Source: Sphingomonas sp. 1F27F7B
Lineage (GTDB): Bacteria; Pseudomonadota; Alphaproteobacteria; Sphingomonadales; Sphingomonadaceae
Direction: 5' to 3'
Length of the DNA: 37,463 bases
Assembly (NCBI RefSeq): GCF_005503355.1
Contig: NZ_SCMK01000037.1
Coordinates: 1-37,463, forward strand
A model generated the notes under the pieces. That model was given only the letters and a program-made list of their open reading frames with translations. It made no database searches and was not told where the DNA came from. The stretch's first letter is position 1. Every line of letters starts with the position of its first letter. Below are positions 1 through 8,610 of this stretch, one piece after another. The position numbers and the translations under genes were made by a program.

Positions 1-47
1 TTCAAGATCGCGATGATCTGCTCTTCGCTGAACCTGCTGCGCTTCAT
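1..47 (-). CDS. IS3-family transposase OrfA, N-terminal fragment (runs off the window)
   Basis: Read on the minus strand from an ATG at 45-47, the first 15 codons give MKRSRFSEEQIIAIL. This is the very conserved start of OrfA, the helix-turn-helix subunit of IS3-family (IS407-like) transposases. The rest of the gene lies outside the window. OrfA binds the IS ends and, by programmed frameshifting with OrfB, gives the OrfAB DDE transposase. The gene points out of the window, so the IS end lies inside it. Seen directly: the peptide and the strand. Known of the family: the function. The exact IS name cannot be told from 47 bases. Confidence 0.8.
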   Translation of the reverse strand, partial: MKRSRFSEEQIIAIL

Positions 48-111
48 TCTCGTCCGACTCCTTTGCGTCGGACTCTACTCAAAATCGGTCACATTCCAGG
101 GGCGCACGTCA
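48..111. mobile_element. Left end of the IS3-family element (leader and terminal inverted repeat)
   Basis: Between the orfA start and base 111 lies a short leader. Read on the minus strand from base 111 it begins TGACGTGCGCCCCTGGAATG, which resembles the TGA-starting terminal inverted repeats of IS407-group IS3 elements. I place the element boundary at about 111. The partner inverted repeat and the target duplication are not in the window, so the boundary is inferred from one end only. Confidence 0.5.
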
Positions 112-247
112 ATGGGAAATCCGTTTCCATTATCGGCGCGAAGATTTCGGTGTTCCCACGAAAACGACATTCCGACCTCCTTCCAATAGAAGATCGATTG
201 TTTATCACGCCGCTATTAAAGTATGGCGGCAGAGTTCGGGGATCGAA

Positions 248-700
248 GTGCGCGTGGATCCAGAACAGTCAGCACCGACGCGTGCCGCGCAATATGTGCG
301 GATGTCGACGGATCATCAGCGTTACTCGACCGAGAACCAAGCCGAGGTCATCGCCAGCTACGCCGCGCGCCGGAACTTCGAGATCGTCCGCAGCTACGCA
401 GACGAGGGGCGCAGCGGTCTCAACATCGCAGGGCGGGACTCGCTCCGGCGTCTAATATCGGACGTGCAGAGCGGCGAGGCGGACTACGAGGCTGTGCTCG
501 TATACGATATCAGCCGGTGGGGCCGCTTTCAGGACGCCGACGAGAGCGCCTACTACGAGTTCATCTGTCGCGAGCGTGGCATCAATATACACTATTGCGC
601 CGAGCAGTTCGATAACGACGGCAGCCTGCCCTCCAACGTCATGAAGAGCATCAAGCGCGTCATGGCTGGCGAATATAGCCGGGAGCTTTCGAGCAAGGTC
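248..700 (+). pseudogene. Serine recombinase, N-terminal catalytic domain only (truncated)
   Basis: The first about 150 codons read as the resolvase/invertase-type catalytic domain of a large serine recombinase. AAQYVRMSTDHQRYSTENQ holds the catalytic Ser of the Y-x-R-x-S motif, and later blocks LVYDISRWGRFQDADE and MKSIKRVMAGEYSRELSSKV are the usual domain I landmarks. Full-length relatives have a further 350 or so residues of recombinase and zinc-ribbon domains. Here homology stops abruptly after codon 151, at base 700, and the same frame continues only as noise to a stop at 805. The GTG at 248 has a GGGGA about 7 nt upstream. With the DNA-binding part missing it cannot be a working recombinase. 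It is probably the remnant of a mobile element broken by deletion. Confidence 0.75.
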
Positions 701-1452
701 CCGTCCGCGGCATCGATGTTCCCGCGGTTGGCCGCCTTCTCGAAACGGAGCGGGTGGCTGCGTTTGCCATTGCCTCAAGCTTCAACAATCCGCTCGGCTC
801 GATGATGGCCGAAGCCGACAAGCGGGCGCTGCTCGATCTCCTGCAACGGCATGACATCCCGCTCATCGAGGACGATGTCTATGGCGATCTCTATTTCGGC
901 CTGGAGCGGCCTAAGCCATTCATCGCGCTCGATGGGGGTGCCAATACGATCTATTGCAGCTCGTTCTCGAAGAGCCTGGCGCCCGGCTACCGGATTGGCT
1001 GGATCGCGGCGGGCGGCCGCTCCCACGAGGTGATGGAGCGCAAGCTTGCCTTCAGCCTGTGCGGCGCTGTCCTGCCACAGGTCGCGCTCGCCGAATTTCT
1101 CGCGAGCGGCGGCTATGACGCCCATCTGCGCCGTGTCCGCCAGTTGCTGCAGGGAACGCTCGCGAGCATGGCAGATGGGATCGAGGCAAGTTTTCCGCCG
1201 GAAACGAAGATGAGTCGTCCTTCCGGTGGTTTTGTTCTGTGGCTCGAATTGCCGAAGCCTTTCGATTCACGCGCGCTCTTCGACCAGGCGCTCGAACAAG
1301 GCATCTGTTTCGCGCCCGGCGACGTGTTCTCGGCCAGCCGGCGGTTCAGGAATTGCCTCCGCCTGAGCGCCGGACATGGCTGGGACGAGCGGATCGCGGA
1401 TGGAGTGCGCCGTCTGGGCTTGCTCGCCCACGGATTGCTCTCGGCCGGATAG
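701..1452 (+). pseudogene. MocR/PdxR-type PLP aminotransferase domain, 3' fragment
   Basis: From base 701, in a different frame from the recombinase, the DNA encodes the C-terminal half of a fold-type I aminotransferase as found in MocR (GntR-HTH plus aminotransferase) regulators. Landmarks are IASSFNNPLGSMM (the N-P-x-G block), LIEDDVYGDLYF (the PLP-ring Asp), YCSSFSKSLAPGYRIGWI (the Schiff-base Lys in SFSK) and the C-terminal block FRNCLRLSAG (the carboxylate-binding Arg). The N-terminal winged helix and the first half of the aminotransferase domain are missing. Homology begins around GIDVPAVGRLLETERV, next to the recombinase junction. The first in-frame ATG (754) lies inside the domain, so any product would be a partial enzyme. 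This is a deletion or insertion scar, not a gene start. The stop at 1452 looks native. Confidence 0.75.
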
Positions 1453-1619
1453 CTCGATCCACACGAACTCGGAGCTTTGCTCTCGCGCCGCTGAGCCCAT
1501 AATCCAGGCCCGCGCGAACGGGCACGACATGGCTCGAAACAGGCTCTAAGAGCGCAACGTGCCCAGGCTGCACCCCAACAGCCGATGGCCCTCTTTCAAA
1601 GCAGCCATGATCCTGTGGT

Positions 1620-2372
1620 TCACCCGTCGCAGTTGGGCCTTGCGGCACTAATGGGTTGGACCGCACCGTTCCAGAGCAGCGCGGTCGAAACCACATAGAG
1701 GACCAGGAAACCGAGGTTGAAGGCCGCGCCGGCCAGCCAAGTCGCAACTGGTTCGGGCGCTACGAACGCAAGTCCGGTCCCGATGCCGACCAGCGATACC
1801 GGATTCGCGATCAGCGCAAACCAACGCGGCCAGGCCGTCATGCCCAACATGATCGCAGCGCCAAGCCCGAGAAGCGCCAGTCCGAGCGTGGCTACCGGCA
1901 GCAACCAGGCGACGCGCAGCACCGTGTCGAACTGCGCACCCAGGCCGAGCATCGCGGGATGCGCCTCTGGCGGCATCGCAAGCATGGTCTTGTAGACCAT
2001 CGCAACATAATAGAAGCCGGCATGGCCCAATGGCGACCACGCGTTGCCGCAGACGAATAGCGCGAAGATCGTCCAGGACCAGGCCCTTCCCGCCGGACGC
2101 AGACCCTGAAGCAAGTGCCAACATCCGGCGAGATAGAAAACTATCCCGACATCTGCGACCAGCGCTCCCGCCGCCAACCGCTGTTCGGAGGAAGGCAGCA
2201 TGCGATCAAGGCCATTGAACGGTATCTGGTCCGTATAGGTGCCGAGCAGCAGTTGGTACGTACCGGGCGCTGCATGCGCGCCCAGAAGCAGTGCATCGCC
2301 CAAGGTCCAAAGGATGGCGCCGAGAATCCCGGCCGCGCCCGCACTCCGAACGGCAAGAAAATCCCTTGTCAC
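1620..2372 (-). CDS. Multipass membrane protein of unknown function (DUF6796/DUF4386-like)
   Basis: About 250 residues with seven hydrophobic stretches. They begin at GAAGILGAILWTLGDALLL and include VGIVFYLAGCWHLL, a long AWSWTIFALFVCGN segment, paired helices around LLPVATLGLALLGLGAAIML, and a last helix VLYVVSTALLW. There are no catalytic or transport signatures that I recognise. The overall pattern of short loops and a conserved early GD and mid-chain H-G-F-Y resembles bacterial DUF6796/DUF4386 membrane proteins, but that is from memory. I chose GTG 2370-2372 because AAGGGA lies 6 nt upstream. The GTG two codons earlier would abut the ribosome site. It stands alone, on the opposite strand to the aminotransferase remnant. 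Confidence 0.6.
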   Translation of the reverse strand: MTRDFLAVRSAGAAGILGAILWTLGDALLLGAHAAPGTYQLLLGTYTDQIPFNGLDRMLPSSEQRLAAGALVADVGIVFYLAGCWHLLQGLRPAGRAWSWTIFALFVCGNAWSPLGHAGFYYVAMVYKTMLAMPPEAHPAMLGLGAQFDTVLRVAWLLPVATLGLALLGLGAAIMLGMTAWPRWFALIANPVSLVGIGTGLAFVAPEPVATWLAGAAFNLGFLVLYVVSTALLWNGAVQPISAARPNCDG

Positions 2373-2470
2373 GCGCACTCCCTTCGATCAGCGGGCTTCC
2401 CGTATGCCAAGCATGCCGAGTGTGGTTCCATGATCGGTAGCTACGGAAGCGTTCGCGCCAAGTCCGCTGT

Positions 2471-2716
2471 CTAGTGCTTGTCCGCTTCGCCAAAGAGCCA
2501 ATCGAGAACGTCCTTGTCGGTGGGCCACCACCATAGCAGCGCGCCAGCAAGCGCGATTCCCGAAATCGCCGCGATGGGACGTGCACCGTCGATCCAAACA
2601 ATGCGGAGCCACAGGTTCATCAGCGCCAGCCCGAAACCCGATCCTGCAACTAGGACTCCGATGAACCGGAGGATCCTCGGCGTGTTCTTCAATTTTCGCA
2701 TCTCCGACCCGCACAT
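2471..2716 (-). CDS. Small two-helix membrane protein, hypothetical
   Basis: 81 residues from ATG 2716, or 76 from the internal ATG that gives MRKLKNTPRIL. Two hydrophobic segments are separated by a short charged loop (LRFIGVLVAGSGFGLALMNLW and PIAAISGIALAGALLWWW), with a charged tail ending LFGEADKH. The stop codon of the upstream gene is directly followed by this ATG (TGAATG at 2719-2714), so the two are probably one transcript with coupled translation. No family recognised. Confidence 0.5.
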   Translation of the reverse strand: MCGSEMRKLKNTPRILRFIGVLVAGSGFGLALMNLWLRIVWIDGARPIAAISGIALAGALLWWWPTDKDVLDWLFGEADKH

Positions 2717-3148
2717 TCAAAATGGAAGATCGCCACCCGCAATTGCTCCGGACCTCGCCCCAACGTCCTCGGTGAGCGGCCAGTCTCGCGATGCCAGGTT
2801 GAGCATGATCCGCACCGAGCAGACCGCGCAGTGGAGGTTGCGGGCGGCAGCGGGATTGCAGGACAGACAAGCTGCTCTCGTCCTCGCGCCAGCGAGCAAC
2901 GACAGCAGCAGGTGTTCGTCCGCGCTCTCATGATCCAGCCCACCTCCGATCATGGGGCGACCGAGCGCGATCTCGAATAGCCGCAGGAGACTGTCGAACA
3001 CCGGCGCGAGAATGGCGAGGTTCGACGGTGCGAGAAGCCGGAATAACGCTGCTTGCAGCGGGCGCTCCTGCAACCTCGCCTGGTGCCAGGAACGCGCAGA
3101 CCGAAGCACGAGTCGAGCATGGATGCCAAGGGCATCAGCATTGTCCAC
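2717..3148 (-). CDS. Conserved hypothetical protein with CxxC pairs, behind a Fur-like box
   Basis: About 143 residues, mostly helical and Leu-rich (RPLQAALFRLLAP, LAPVFDSLLRLFEIALGRP, SADEHLLLSLL). Cysteines in the last third (CLSCN and CAVC) suggest metal or disulfide chemistry. I have an impression of similar uncharacterised proteins in sphingomonads but no function. I chose the GTG at 3146-3148 because GGAAGA lies 6 nt upstream. A TTG at 3169 extends the frame but lacks a ribosome site. The start lies about 20 nt from a Fur-like box, so iron repression is plausible. Divergent from the ECF sigma gene; followed directly by the two-helix membrane protein. Confidence 0.55.
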   Translation of the reverse strand: MDNADALGIHARLVLRSARSWHQARLQERPLQAALFRLLAPSNLAILAPVFDSLLRLFEIALGRPMIGGGLDHESADEHLLLSLLAGARTRAACLSCNPAAARNLHCAVCSVRIMLNLASRDWPLTEDVGARSGAIAGGDLPF

Positions 3149-3168
3149 GAGCAATCTTCCATATTGCA

Positions 3169-3187
3169 ACTAATTATCATTATTATC
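3169..3187. promoter_or_regulatory. Candidate Fur box
   Basis: On the minus strand this reads GATAATAATGATAATTAGT. By hand it matches 14 of 19 positions of the classical Fur consensus (GATAATGATAATCATTATC). It lies about 20 nt before the chosen start of the minus-strand CxxC gene and about 190 nt before the divergent sigma-factor gene, in an AT-rich island within GC-rich DNA. Iron-repressed control of one or both directions is inferred. Confidence 0.5.
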
Positions 3188-3336
3188 TCAAGGGCGTTAG
3201 TGCAAGCGTGGTTCGTCCGGCGCGGGCGAAGTCTGCGAACGATTTCGCATTATCCAGCACTCGGCCCGATATCCGGTGGAGGGGTTAGGAAGCTCGCCCC
3301 CCGGGGGCAGCGTCCGCGCACCGAGGCACGGCGCCT

Positions 3337-3357
3337 TATTGCGAATAGATCGCAATA
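3337..3357. promoter_or_regulatory. Perfect 8-bp inverted repeat just upstream of the ECF sigma gene
   Basis: TATTGCGA, five bases (ATAGA), then TCGCAATA. The arms are perfect and the repeat ends 16 nt before the chosen ATG, where an operator overlapping the promoter or ribosome site would sit. The GCGAAT..TCGC core resembles iron-regulator boxes described for several proteobacteria, so Fur is one candidate, but another dimeric repressor fits equally well. Confidence 0.45.
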
Positions 3358-3373
3358 TCTCTAGGTGCTCGGC

Positions 3374-3880
3374 ATGCCGACCAATGCGCGCGCTATTTCA
3401 AGGCTGATCGTCGCCGAGCGGCCGTCGCTGCTCCGTTTCGTCCAGCGCATCGTGGGAAGCGGAGCCAACGCCGAGGATGTGACGCAGAGCCTGTGGCTGC
3501 GTGCACAACGAATCGCGGACGTTCCCCCGATCGCCAACCCGCGCGCCTATCTCTACAGGCTGGCCGCAAACCTCGCGATCGACCATCTGAAGAGCGAAAC
3601 GCGGAGATCGCAGGTCGACATCGAGGCGCAGGCATTGCTCTGGGGCTGTGATGAAATATTGGCGGCGGACCGAGTGATGATCGCCGGCGACACGCTGGTA
3701 CGAGTGGAGGCCGCGGCCCGCGCGTTGCCCGAGCGGACGCGGCGCATCTTCGAACTCCATCGCTATGAAGGCCTCTCGCAGCGGGCCGTCGCCGAACGGC
3801 TGGGCGTTTCGACCACTACAGTCGAGAAGCATATGCGACGGGCGATGCGGTTGCTTGCGGCGGCACGTGATGGAGAATGA
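3374..3880 (+). CDS. ECF sigma factor, FecI type
   Basis: About 168 residues with both ECF domains. Region 2 spans ERPSLLRFVQRIVGSGANAEDV and the R-A-Y-L-Y-R-L-A-A-N-L-A-I-D block that contacts the -10 element. Region 4 spans LPERTRRIFELHRYEGLSQRAVAERLGVSTTTVEKHMRRA in outline, with the helix-turn-helix that binds the -35. Length and motifs are those of FecI-like sigma factors, which are switched on by a FecR protein and an STN-bearing receptor to transcribe the receptor operon. A GTG at 3365 could add three residues. ATG 3374 has AGGT 7 nt upstream. The fecR-like gene follows after 66 nt. An inverted repeat lies immediately upstream. Confidence 0.9.
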   Translation: MPTNARAISRLIVAERPSLLRFVQRIVGSGANAEDVTQSLWLRAQRIADVPPIANPRAYLYRLAANLAIDHLKSETRRSQVDIEAQALLWGCDEILAADRVMIAGDTLVRVEAAARALPERTRRIFELHRYEGLSQRAVAERLGVSTTTVEKHMRRAMRLLAAARDGE

Positions 3881-3946
3881 CGAAGATACGCATCCGGAGG
3901 TTGGGCATTTGCACGCACGAATAGTCATCGTTGTGGAGAGACACCG

Positions 3947-4924
3947 ATGAAGCAATCCCAGGACAATGAAGATGCGGTCAACGCACGCGCGCGCGACTAT
4001 GTGCTGCTACTCGCTTCCGGAAAGGCCGGAAACGCCGATCTGCGCGCGATCCGGCACTGGCTCACCGATACCGCCCATGCGTTCGCGTTCGAACGCGAGC
4101 GTGCCTTCTGGCAGGACCTGGAATTGCATCGCGGCCTCTTTGCCGAACAGACCGTCATCGCACCACCCGCACGGCGTGGACGGCGGCGAATCGCCGGCCG
4201 ATGGCGCGCCCAGTTCGGCAAGCGCGCCGCTGCGGGTGCCGCGGTCGCATGCCTCGCACTCGCGCTGGCCGGGCCGGATCTCGCGCTACGCCTGCAAGCG
4301 GATCACATGACGGGGACCGGTGCGATCCGTACCGTCACGCTTGCCGACGGGTCGACGGCGGTGCTCGACAGCCGTTCGGCCATCGCGGTTGACTACCGGA
4401 GCGGCGAACGACGCGTGACGCTGTTACGCGGTCGTGCTTGGTTCAACGTCTCGCACGGCGACACGCGGCCGTTCCGCGTTATTGCGGCGGGCGGCATGAC
4501 TGAGGATATCAGCACGGCATTCGAAGTCGCGCGTGAGGATACGGATGCAGTGGAGGTCGCCGTGAGCGAGGGCGCCGTGCGTGTCGCTGGAACCGAGGGC
4601 GGAGCGGCGCTTCGCCTCGGAGCGGGCGATCGCGTCAGGTACGCCGACGGCACGGCTGCGCGGATCGCGACGGTGCGGACCGATCGCGTTGCCGCCTGGC
4701 GTCACGGCGAGTTGCTGATCGACCGTCAGCCCCTGGCCGAAGCGATCGCCGAAGTGAAACGCTATCGCACCGGGCCCGTCCTCGTCCTCGCCAACCTCGA
4801 CACGGCGAAGCCGGTCAGCGCGGTGTTCCGCACCGATCGCCCTGACGACGCGCTTGCTGCGCTTGCCGCGGGCGCGGGCCTCCGGCTCACCCGCCTCCCC
4901 GCCGGAACCATCATCATTCGCTGA
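3947..4924 (+). CDS. FecR-like anti-sigma regulator
   Basis: 325 residues in the FecR order. The cytoplasmic N-terminal domain (DUF4880-like, ARDYVLLLASGKAG and later FERERAFWQDLELH) binds the sigma factor. One membrane helix (around residues 90-107, AAAGAAVACLALALAG) follows. The periplasmic FecR beta domain has the typical VTLADGSTAVLDSRSAI and VTLLRGRAWFNVSH blocks, and an STN-like tail (LLIDRQPLAEAIAEVKRY) meets the receptor signalling domain. It passes the outer-membrane signal to the sigma factor encoded upstream. ATG 3947 has a clear GGAGAG 6 nt upstream. The receptor gene follows after 127 nt, so the three form the classical cell-surface signalling set. Confidence 0.9.
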   Translation: MKQSQDNEDAVNARARDYVLLLASGKAGNADLRAIRHWLTDTAHAFAFERERAFWQDLELHRGLFAEQTVIAPPARRGRRRIAGRWRAQFGKRAAAGAAVACLALALAGPDLALRLQADHMTGTGAIRTVTLADGSTAVLDSRSAIAVDYRSGERRVTLLRGRAWFNVSHGDTRPFRVIAAGGMTEDISTAFEVAREDTDAVEVAVSEGAVRVAGTEGGAALRLGAGDRVRYADGTAARIATVRTDRVAAWRHGELLIDRQPLAEAIAEVKRYRTGPVLVLANLDTAKPVSAVFRTDRPDDALAALAAGAGLRLTRLPAGTIIIR

Positions 4925-5051
4925 AAAATAATACGCCCCGGGGTTGGGCATTCACCACCGGCATCGGTCTTTCATGCGACAAAGATGCAAATGCATCTCA
5001 AGTGCATTAACCGGCGCCGCATTGTGTGGCGCCGCCGAACCAGGGGGAATC

Positions 5052-8000
5052 ATGCTTCGTTCGCATTCCGCGCTTTCCAGTGCCGTTCGCTGCCTGTGCG
5101 GTGTCAGCCTGTTCACGCTGCTGCCCGCAACCGCAGCCTTTGCGCAGGATGGCGGCACCGCGACTTCTTCCGCACGCGATTTCGATATTCCGGCAGGTAC
5201 GCTTGATGACGCGCTACGCCTGTTCGCTCGCCAGTCGGGCGTGCAGGTGTCGTGGAGCGGGATCGACGGCACCGCGATCCGCACTGCCACGGTGCGCGGC
5301 CGCCTGCCCGCAGCTTCGGCGCTGAGCCGCCTGCTCGAGGGCACCGGCCTCACCTATCGGTTCACCGCGCCAACATCGGCGATCCTCGAGCGCGCGCCGC
5401 AGGCGACCGCGGGAACGATCCAGCTCGGCACGCTGCGCGTCGAGGGCGCGGCCGGCGGCGGCAGCGCGTTACCGCGCGCCGGCGGAATCCCGGATTTTGC
5501 TCCGGCCGATCGCAATTTCCGCGGGGCGCAATCGACCGCCTATCGCGGGCAGGAGCAGATCGAGCGTTTTCGCGGCACATCGCCCGGCGACTTCCTGTCC
5601 GGTATCCCCGGCGTGCTCAATGGCGACAACCGCAATTCAGGCGCGCTCGACGTCAATATCCGCGGCATGCAGGGCATGGATCGCGTGCCTGTAGTCATCG
5701 ACGGGTCGCTTCAACAATCGACCGTCTATCGCGGCTATTCCGGCGTCGCCGGGCGCACCTATCTCGACCCCGACCTGATCGGCGAAGTGACGATCGAGAA
5801 GGGGCCGAGCGCATCGGCCGACGGCGTCGGCGCGACCGGCGGGCTGGTCCGCGTCGAGACCGTCGGAGCGAAGGATCTGATCGCGCCCGGCGGGACCTTC
5901 GGCATCCAACTGCGCGGCGGCCTTACCGGCAACAATGTCGATCCGCCCGCGACTGCCACGCTCGGCACCGGCAACGGTACGCGCGAGCGGTTCGACCGCC
6001 CTGGCCTGCTCGAACTCAACGGCTTCAACCTCAGCGTCGCGGCAGCGGGACGGGTCGGCGATTTCGAGCTGGTCGGCGCAGTCGCGCGGCGCAAGACCGG
6101 CAATTATTTCGGCGGCGAGCACGGCACCGTTCCGCCCGGCGGCATCAGCGTCACCGGCGGCGTGCTCCACCGCTACAATCTCGGCGAGGAGGCACTCAGC
6201 ACCTCGCAGGACAACACCTCCATGCTGCTACGCGGCGTCTGGCGCTTCGGCGACGGCATGGGGCTCGATCTTTCCTACATGCGCTATGAGAGCGATTTCG
6301 GCGAGATGATGCCGTCGCAGATCCTGCGGTTCGGCGGGGCAATGCAGGCGCCGCTGAGCCGGACCGAGGTGGATACCTATACCGCGCGCTTCCGCTGGGA
6401 TCCGGCGGACAACGACCTCGTCAACTTCAAGGCCGATCTCTGGGCGACCAGCAACTTCACCAGCATCGAGACGCTCTATCGCTACATGTTCCCCGATGGC
6501 ACGGTGCGGATCGACGACGCCGCCTATCAGAGCCAGTCGGACCGCTGGGGCGTCAACCTGTCCAACCTGTCCGCGATCGAGGGCGGGTTCGGCCGGGTCG
6601 AACTGAATTACGGCGCATCCTACACCCGCGAGCGCCTGACCCCGCCCAAGGGCTGGAAAGACTATAAGAGCAACTCGGGCTACACCGCATTCGTCGAACC
6701 GCGCGACGGCTGGCGCGACGAGTATAGCGCGTTCATCGCGGCGCAGTGGAAGCCGAACGCCTGGGTCACCTTCGACGCCGCGCTGCGCTACACCAACACC
6801 GAATCGCACGACAACAACCTGGTCGACATCTCGACCGGTTCGGGCACGCGCGCGACCGGCTATAATCACGAGAAGAATGCCGGGTTGGCGCCGATCCTCG
6901 CACTCCTGATCGAGCCGCTGTCCGGGTTGCAATTCTATGCCCGCTATGCCGAGGCGATCCGCAATCCAAGCCTGTTCGAATCCACCACCGGCTTCTCGTT
7001 CTTCCCCGATCCGCGCAATCCGGTGCGGCCCGAACGCGCGCGCACGACCGAGCTGGGCATCAACCTCCAGCAAGCGTCGCTGATCGCCCGCGACGACCTG
7101 CTGCAGGCCAAGCTCGCCTATTTCACTAACGACATCGACGACTATCTCACGCGCGGCATCAGCGACGGGCTGACCTCGGTGGTCAATATCGAGAGCGCCC
7201 GCTTCCAGGGGATCGAGGGCTCGCTGCGCTACGACAGCGGCGGCTTCTTCCTTGACGCGGGCGCGACCTGGTACACGTTCCGCGAATTCTGCGCGATGGA
7301 CGGCCTGTGCCGCGAGGGCGGCACGGTGAACAGCTATGTCCCCGCGCACCTGACGCCCAAGTTCAGCGCGACCGTCAATGCCGGGGTGCGCGCGTTCGAC
7401 GAGCGGCTGGAACTCGGCGCGCGCTACACGCATGTCGGATCGCGCGACGCCCCGGTCATCACCTGGGGCGGCAGCCTGTCCACGGTCGAATGGACGCCGT
7501 ATGACCTATTCGACCTGTACGGCAGCTTCGTGATCGCCCCCCAACTGAAGCTCAATCTCGCCGTCGATAACCTGACCGACCGCTATTATATGGACGCGCT
7601 GACGCTGGGGCTGATGCCGTCGCCGGGACGCACCGTCCGGCTCGGAATTACGGCGGGCTTTGGCGGCCCCAAGCGCACGCGCTCCGCAGAGGCGCGGCAT
7701 ATGGCAGCGGGGGCGCTTGAAGCCAATTCGATCCTGCCCGAATTCAATGGCGACTGGTCCGGCCCCTATGCCGGACTTCAGGCCGGGCATGCCTTCCTCG
7801 GCACCAGGGGCGCCACGACCGCGGGTAATGGCACGGCTGGCGGCATCCCGGCGACCGAATCCGCGCGGACGCGCCTCAACGGCGCCACCGCAGGCGCCTT
7901 TGCCGGCTATAACTGGCAGACGAACGGCGCACTGGTGTTCGGTGTGGAAGGCGATTTCGATCTGACCCGCGCGTCCAAGCGGCAATATGCCGTGTCGACA

Positions 8001-8600
8001 GAGCTTCTGATCCCCTATTCGTGCCGCACGCTCGGCGTGTGCGACATCCGCAACCAAGCCGATACGCATTACGATTTCGACTGGATGGCCAGCCTGCGCG
8101 GCAGGATCGGCTATGCGACCGGTCGCGCGCTGCTCTTCGTGACCGGCGGCCTCGCCCTGCTGAAGGAAAATCAGACCCGCACGCAATATCGCGATCTCGC
8201 CGACCCCCAGAATATCCGCCCAAACAATCCCTATGGTTCCACTTCGGCCGCGACCTTCTCCGAAACCGACAGCGCGACACGCAAGGGCTGGACCGCGGGA
8301 GCAGGCATGGAAATCGCGCTGGGCGACAGCTGGTCGCTACGGGGCAGCTACAGCTACAGCCGCTTCGGCGAGAGCGAGTTCCGCTTCGACGATGCCCGCG
8401 CCGGCGTGGGCATTCCGCAGATCCTCCGCCAGTATATCTACACCGATCCGGTGACCGGCCTCCCGGCGATCAACCCGGCGACGGGGACGCTCTGGGCGTA
8501 TGAGAAGCGCCCCGGCACCTATGACAGCGTCAATGGCCGCCGCGCGCGCAACAGCGCCGAATTTCACGCCATCCGCCTCGGCATCGGCTTCCGCTTCTGA
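5052..8600 (+). CDS. Heme/hemoglobin-type TonB-dependent receptor fused to a second outer-membrane barrel
   Basis: 1182 residues, against roughly 750-900 for this receptor class. ATG 5052 follows a strong GGGGGA and starts a signal peptide (cut near ATAAFA-QDGG). Next come an STN signalling domain (about 43-95, FDIPAGTLDDALRLFARQSG), a plug with IEKGPSASADGVGATGG, and a 22-strand barrel with the hemoglobin/heme-receptor block YARYAEAIRNPSLFE and NPVRPERARTTELGINL. A normal receptor would end at the Phe of TVRLGITAGF, near residue 870. Here the frame runs on through a linker into an Omp25/RopB-like small barrel (about 899-1182) that starts NGDWSGPYAGLQAGHAF and ends IRLGIGFRF, with its own terminal Phe. 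The heme oxygenase gene follows after 10 nt. The heme ligand is inferred from that neighbour and the receptor type. Confidence 0.9.
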   Translation: MLRSHSALSSAVRCLCGVSLFTLLPATAAFAQDGGTATSSARDFDIPAGTLDDALRLFARQSGVQVSWSGIDGTAIRTATVRGRLPAASALSRLLEGTGLTYRFTAPTSAILERAPQATAGTIQLGTLRVEGAAGGGSALPRAGGIPDFAPADRNFRGAQSTAYRGQEQIERFRGTSPGDFLSGIPGVLNGDNRNSGALDVNIRGMQGMDRVPVVIDGSLQQSTVYRGYSGVAGRTYLDPDLIGEVTIEKGPSASADGVGATGGLVRVETVGAKDLIAPGGTFGIQLRGGLTGNNVDPPATATLGTGNGTRERFDRPGLLELNGFNLSVAAAGRVGDFELVGAVARRKTGNYFGGEHGTVPPGGISVTGGVLHRYNLGEEALSTSQDNTSMLLRGVWRFGDGMGLDLSYMRYESDFGEMMPSQILRFGGAMQAPLSRTEVDTYTARFRWDPADNDLVNFKADLWATSNFTSIETLYRYMFPDGTVRIDDAAYQSQSDRWGVNLSNLSAIEGGFGRVELNYGASYTRERLTPPKGWKDYKSNSGYTAFVEPRDGWRDEYSAFIAAQWKPNAWVTFDAALRYTNTESHDNNLVDISTGSGTRATGYNHEKNAGLAPILALLIEPLSGLQFYARYAEAIRNPSLFESTTGFSFFPDPRNPVRPERARTTELGINLQQASLIARDDLLQAKLAYFTNDIDDYLTRGISDGLTSVVNIESARFQGIEGSLRYDSGGFFLDAGATWYTFREFCAMDGLCREGGTVNSYVPAHLTPKFSATVNAGVRAFDERLELGARYTHVGSRDAPVITWGGSLSTVEWTPYDLFDLYGSFVIAPQLKLNLAVDNLTDRYYMDALTLGLMPSPGRTVRLGITAGFGGPKRTRSAEARHMAAGALEANSILPEFNGDWSGPYAGLQAGHAFLGTRGATTAGNGTAGGIPATESARTRLNGATAGAFAGYNWQTNGALVFGVEGDFDLTRASKRQYAVSTELLIPYSCRTLGVCDIRNQADTHYDFDWMASLRGRIGYATGRALLFVTGGLALLKENQTRTQYRDLADPQNIRPNNPYGSTSAATFSETDSATRKGWTAGAGMEIALGDSWSLRGSYSYSRFGESEFRFDDARAGVGIPQILRQYIYTDPVTGLPAINPATGTLWAYEKRPGTYDSVNGRRARNSAEFHAIRLGIGFRF

Positions 8601-8610
8601 TGGAGATTGC

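Noticed and set aside
6228..7433. A 401-codon minus-strand frame opposite the receptor gene
   Set aside because: It lies wholly within a clear receptor gene and its composition (Arg, Ala, Gly and Val rich) is that of a shadow frame in GC-rich DNA.
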